From Dactylonectria macrodidyma (taxonomy: Eukaryota > Ascomycota > Sordariomycetes > Hypocreales > Nectriaceae), in assembly GCA_020744425.1 (NCBI GenBank), contig JAGMUV010000016.1, positions 186,001 to 250,000 on the forward strand: 64,000 nt of DNA, given 5' to 3'. Position numbers and translations under genes: made by a program. This document shows, piece by piece, positions 61,237 to 64,000 of this stretch (its first letter is position 1; each line of letters starts with the position of its first letter). Under the pieces are notes generated by a model. It was not told the origin of the DNA. It searched no databases and saw only the letters and a list, made by a program, of their open reading frames with translations.

Positions 61237-64000
61237 ATGGGTGACATGGGAGAATTCTCTGAATCCGATATTGACGCCGATGACTACTTCAATTTGCTTC
61301 TCTCGCCTGCTCGGCCACGGAGGTATCTCGAGCAATTGGGGGTAGAGTGCGATTCCGAACCAGGGGACAAAGACGAGAACGACGAGAACGACGATGACAC
61401 GGTGGGCAAAAGCCCTCTTCGCCGTCGCTCGAGGCAGCCTTCCGCACAGCCGTCTCATGGTCGTCGTGGTCGTCGTGGCCCTGCCCCTGGTACGGGAGGG
61501 CGGCCGAGAAAATCTCAGACGCAAGCTCAACCTCCACGGCCGCCGCGACGGTATCGGAGTCCAGTGATGATTTCACCTGAACAATCGGCGGTGTTCCACG
61601 CACAAGATCCGGTGTGGAATGGGGACCTCGACGCTTGCGCCTTGACTGACCGCGATAAGGCCATCCTTCGCGAGTTCTGGACCACGCTTGACAATGACCA
61701 GATGCAATACTGCAGTAGATGCCAAGAGCGCTGGTTCCAGATGAGGATAGACTCGGAGGGCATTTGTGCGCGTTGCTGTCGAAAGGATGAGGAGCGTCGC
61801 CCCGACGAGCCGTACTTTTTCTCTGCGGATAACCAGCTCGATTTTGGCCCTGTACCGACTGAATTGCCCCAGCTCACACCTATCGAAGAGTCCTTGATTG
61901 CCCGTGTTCACGTCCACGTGAACATTATGCTTGTGCGAGGCCAGCAGTACAAATATCGGGGGCACGTAGTTCACTTTCTCCGTGAGGTTGGTTTGGTGTA
62001 CCACCAGCTCCCGCTTTTGCCTCATGAGTTGAACACTGTGCTACTCCGACCTGCGAATACGTCGTCCCACGCAATGCTTAGCCGACAGTTTACCCGCCAG
62101 TTCCGTGTGCGCCGCCAGCCGGTTGCCATATGGCTTAACTACCTCCGGCGCCATCATCCTGGCTATCGATGTATCGTCATCGACGAAGAGCGGCTGAGTC
62201 AATTGCCTCAGGACGGCAATGTTCTGGATGCTATCCCTCGAAGTCAGGTGGATGCCACAGACGTTGGACCCGAGGATGATCAGGAGGCAGAACCAGACCT
62301 CGAGGACGAGGTTGCAGTGCCAGATCTTTTGGCCAAAGATACGGAGCTCGATGCCCTCCGGACCATTCTCGCCGAAGGACCGGAAGATGGCCGGGGGCTT
62401 CCTCTAAGATCCCAGACTCAAGTGCAACACGAGCTGGAGCTCCCGAACATACGCCATACGCCGATCAATGAGTTCAACCGGTCGCACGCCCTGCTCTCCT
62501 TAGCCTTTCCCTGCCTCTTTCCAGACGGTAGAGCGGACTTTGTTGAACCTCGGTTACGCTCTATTGATTATAGGGATTACATCGAGCACGCGATGCGCTG
62601 GCATGACGGGCGTTTTGCACGCCACCCGACCTTCCGCTTCGTCGCCTTCAACACACTAATGCGGTCACAGGCACGTTCACGGTCCAGATTCTTCGTGAAG
62701 CAACATGATGGGAGGCATCAGCCGCTCACGCGAGAGCAACTTATTCAGGCGCTCGAACACAGCGAGGACCCGGAGGCGCAGGCGCTGATCAACTCGATCA
62801 CAAGACATGCGGTTTCTATTCGCGGTACGCGTCCATTCTGGAACAAAAAGAGGCAGGACCTCGAGGCCTATGCCTATAACCTTGGTTGTCCTGGTGCATT
62901 CATTACGTTTAGCCCGGCAGATTTACACTGGCGGAGTCTCTATCAGCACATGCCCCAGTATGATGACTGGCTAGCCGCCACTGAGCCGGAGAGGATGGCT
63001 CTATCGCGCCGCCTATTGCGGCAGAACCCTCACATTGCCGCTTTCCACTTCTATCGCCGATACTGCCTCTTTCGGGATATCGTGCTAAGCAAGAAGTTCA
63101 GCATTACGGATTACTGGGATCGGTATGAATGGCAAGGCCGTGGTAGTCCACACAACCACGGCCTGTACTGGATGGATAATTGCCTCAGAACCGACATGGA
63201 GGAGGAAGCCGCTCGTGATGTATTTGCACGCACGTGGGGATTCTATATCACTGCTATTAACCCCGAGCCGAGTAGGACTATGCCTCAGGGTGAGGGAAAT
63301 CCCCTGAGCGTGGATCCTCTGAGCATAGAGATGACATTCCTGCGGCTCTCACAAATCGTCAACCGTTGCCAGCGCCACAAGTGCAATACCACGTACTGCT
63401 TGCGCGTGAGGAAGAGAACCGGTGATCTGGCGAGGGACATGGAAGGTGCTGCTGCGGATATCGAGGCCGCTAACGCGGCCAATCCAGAGAGGGAGTGTCG
63501 CTTTGACTTCCCTCGTGCCTTGCGGGAGCTGGCCGCAGTGATCAGGAAGGAAGGCAGGTCGTACTACGTCTTTGAGGCGGCCCGGAATGACAGCCTTATG
63601 AACAACTTCAATCCTGCGATTATCCTAGGCTGGCTAGCCAATATCGACATATCTCCTTGCACCAGCTTACAGGCGGTTATTACGTACGCTGCGAAGTATT
63701 GCAGTAAATCTGAGAAGAAGACCGAGTCTTTCGCCAGGCTTGCAGACCAGGTCTTGCCTCACACATCACACGTTCAGCCCCTGTTGTCCTTCTCCTCTCG
63801 CCTGATGAACAAGCTGATTGCCGAGAGAGATTACTCGGCGCAGGAGATTTCTCATCTGCTGCTTAACATTCCGCTGCAAGAAGGCACCCGTATGGTTGTC
63901 ACCGTGGACTGCCGTCCATTGGAGCGACAGGCGCGTTCGTATCGTGTGGATGGAGATGTTAACGAGGCCATCGGCAGCTATAGGAAATATTTAGAGAGAA
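61237..64000 (+). CDS. Helitron Rep/helicase transposase, N-terminal 921 codons (runs off window)
   Basis: The frame from ATG 61237 (MGDMGEFSESDIDADDYF) is open to the end of the window. After an acidic/Arg-rich start comes a cysteine-rich region (YCSRCQERWFQM, ICARCCRK) and conserved ELPQLTPIEESLIARVHVHV, VRGQQYKYRGHVVHFL. The Helitron-like N domain follows, with FNRSHALLSLAFPCLFPDG, GCPGAFITFSPADLHWRSL, the HUH-type motif RGSPHNHGLYW and the paired-tyrosine motif ITYAAKYCSKSEKK. These are the nickase active-site elements of rolling-circle Rep proteins. The PIF1-type helicase expected downstream lies beyond the window. No lesion was seen, so this may be an autonomous copy. Confidence 0.93.
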   Translation, partial: MGDMGEFSESDIDADDYFNLLLSPARPRRYLEQLGVECDSEPGDKDENDENDDDTVGKSPLRRRSRQPSAQPSHGRRGRRGPAPGTGGRPRKSQTQAQPPRPPRRYRSPVMISPEQSAVFHAQDPVWNGDLDACALTDRDKAILREFWTTLDNDQMQYCSRCQERWFQMRIDSEGICARCCRKDEERRPDEPYFFSADNQLDFGPVPTELPQLTPIEESLIARVHVHVNIMLVRGQQYKYRGHVVHFLREVGLVYHQLPLLPHELNTVLLRPANTSSHAMLSRQFTRQFRVRRQPVAIWLNYLRRHHPGYRCIVIDEERLSQLPQDGNVLDAIPRSQVDATDVGPEDDQEAEPDLEDEVAVPDLLAKDTELDALRTILAEGPEDGRGLPLRSQTQVQHELELPNIRHTPINEFNRSHALLSLAFPCLFPDGRADFVEPRLRSIDYRDYIEHAMRWHDGRFARHPTFRFVAFNTLMRSQARSRSRFFVKQHDGRHQPLTREQLIQALEHSEDPEAQALINSITRHAVSIRGTRPFWNKKRQDLEAYAYNLGCPGAFITFSPADLHWRSLYQHMPQYDDWLAATEPERMALSRRLLRQNPHIAAFHFYRRYCLFRDIVLSKKFSITDYWDRYEWQGRGSPHNHGLYWMDNCLRTDMEEEAARDVFARTWGFYITAINPEPSRTMPQGEGNPLSVDPLSIEMTFLRLSQIVNRCQRHKCNTTYCLRVRKRTGDLARDMEGAAADIEAANAANPERECRFDFPRALRELAAVIRKEGRSYYVFEAARNDSLMNNFNPAIILGWLANIDISPCTSLQAVITYAAKYCSKSEKKTESFARLADQVLPHTSHVQPLLSFSSRLMNKLIAERDYSAQEISHLLLNIPLQEGTRMVVTVDCRPLERQARSYRVDGDVNEAIGSYRKYLER

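Noticed and set aside
1..64000. rRNA genes, CRISPR arrays, operons, bacterial promoters
   Set aside because: Introns, gene families and transposon types are fungal; none of these features was seen.

Overview
This is a 64 kb window from a filamentous ascomycete (Pezizomycotina, probably a Sordariomycete). The evidence is short 45-85 nt introns with GT...(CTAAC/CTGAC)...AG ends and fungus-specific families: HET, HeLo-NACHT NLRs, SAT4/rhodopsin-like membrane proteins, LaeA-like methyltransferases and DUF3435. It looks like an accessory or subtelomere-like compartment. Most of the DNA is transposons, transposon remnants and non-self-recognition (incompatibility/innate immunity) genes, with only a few ordinary genes. 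All gene models were spliced by hand, and many genuine starts differ from the longest open frame.

Layout. 0-5.9 kb: a hAT transposase gene (56-2200) whose 3' part is split by a complete second hAT element (2664-5637, 8-bp target duplication). 6.8-9.2 kb: a SAT4-family fragment and an intact five-exon SAT4-family gene. 10.5-17.6 kb: the 3' and 5' halves of HET-domain genes, both on the minus strand, separated by about 4.4 kb of mobile DNA (Helitron fragment, LINE ORF1 fragment, hAT end). 18.1-18.9 kb: a 693-bp element with 99-bp terminal inverted repeats. 19.9-22.6 kb: a five-exon nucleoside-phosphorylase/ubiquitin-like-domain gene. 22.9-24.5 kb: an NLR linker fragment and a broken DUF3435 tyrosine-recombinase gene. 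24.4-28.7 kb: a candidate 4.2-kb DNA transposon bracketed by about 30-bp inverted repeats, carrying a DDE integrase-core gene, a DUF3716 cysteine-rich gene and a small CxxC ORF, and later hit by two solo LTRs. 28.8-34.0 kb: a 1711-residue HeLo-NACHT-ankyrin-ZZ NLR with 22 near-identical 33-residue ankyrin units. 34.6-36.4 kb: NLR debris and a stand-alone SesA-domain gene ending in a sigma-like, amyloid-type tail. 36.4-38.3 kb: hAT ends and fold-back elements. 38.6-40.2 kb: a nine-exon LaeA-like methyltransferase gene broken by a 149-bp MITE. 41-44 kb: a complete hAT element with one frameshift. 44-45.9 kb: an intact multi-pass membrane protein gene. 46.8-49.3 kb: a piggyBac element nested in a MITE. 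49.3-54.2 kb: an intact hAT element abutting a 5'-truncated hAT. 54.4-59.9 kb: a young Ty1/copia retrotransposon next to an extra solo LTR. 60.4-64 kb: the 5' part of an autonomous Helitron whose long Rep frame runs off the window.

How it fits together. The immunity genes (HET, PNP-type, HeLo-NACHT-ANK, SesA/sigma) are the functional theme; fungi use such receptors and effectors to trigger regulated cell death on contact with non-self. The transposons form a layered record. Target-site duplications identified here reconstruct at least eight separate insertions: two intact hAT elements, the 99-bp-TIR element, the methyltransferase MITE and four copia-family LTR events. Several transposase genes are broken by only one stop codon or one base, so the damage is recent. 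The best candidates for something undescribed are the integrase/DUF3716 element (24.4-28.7 kb), the SesA-sigma gene beside a HeLo NLR, and the copia gag-pol junction, which is a lone UGA in a textbook readthrough context.
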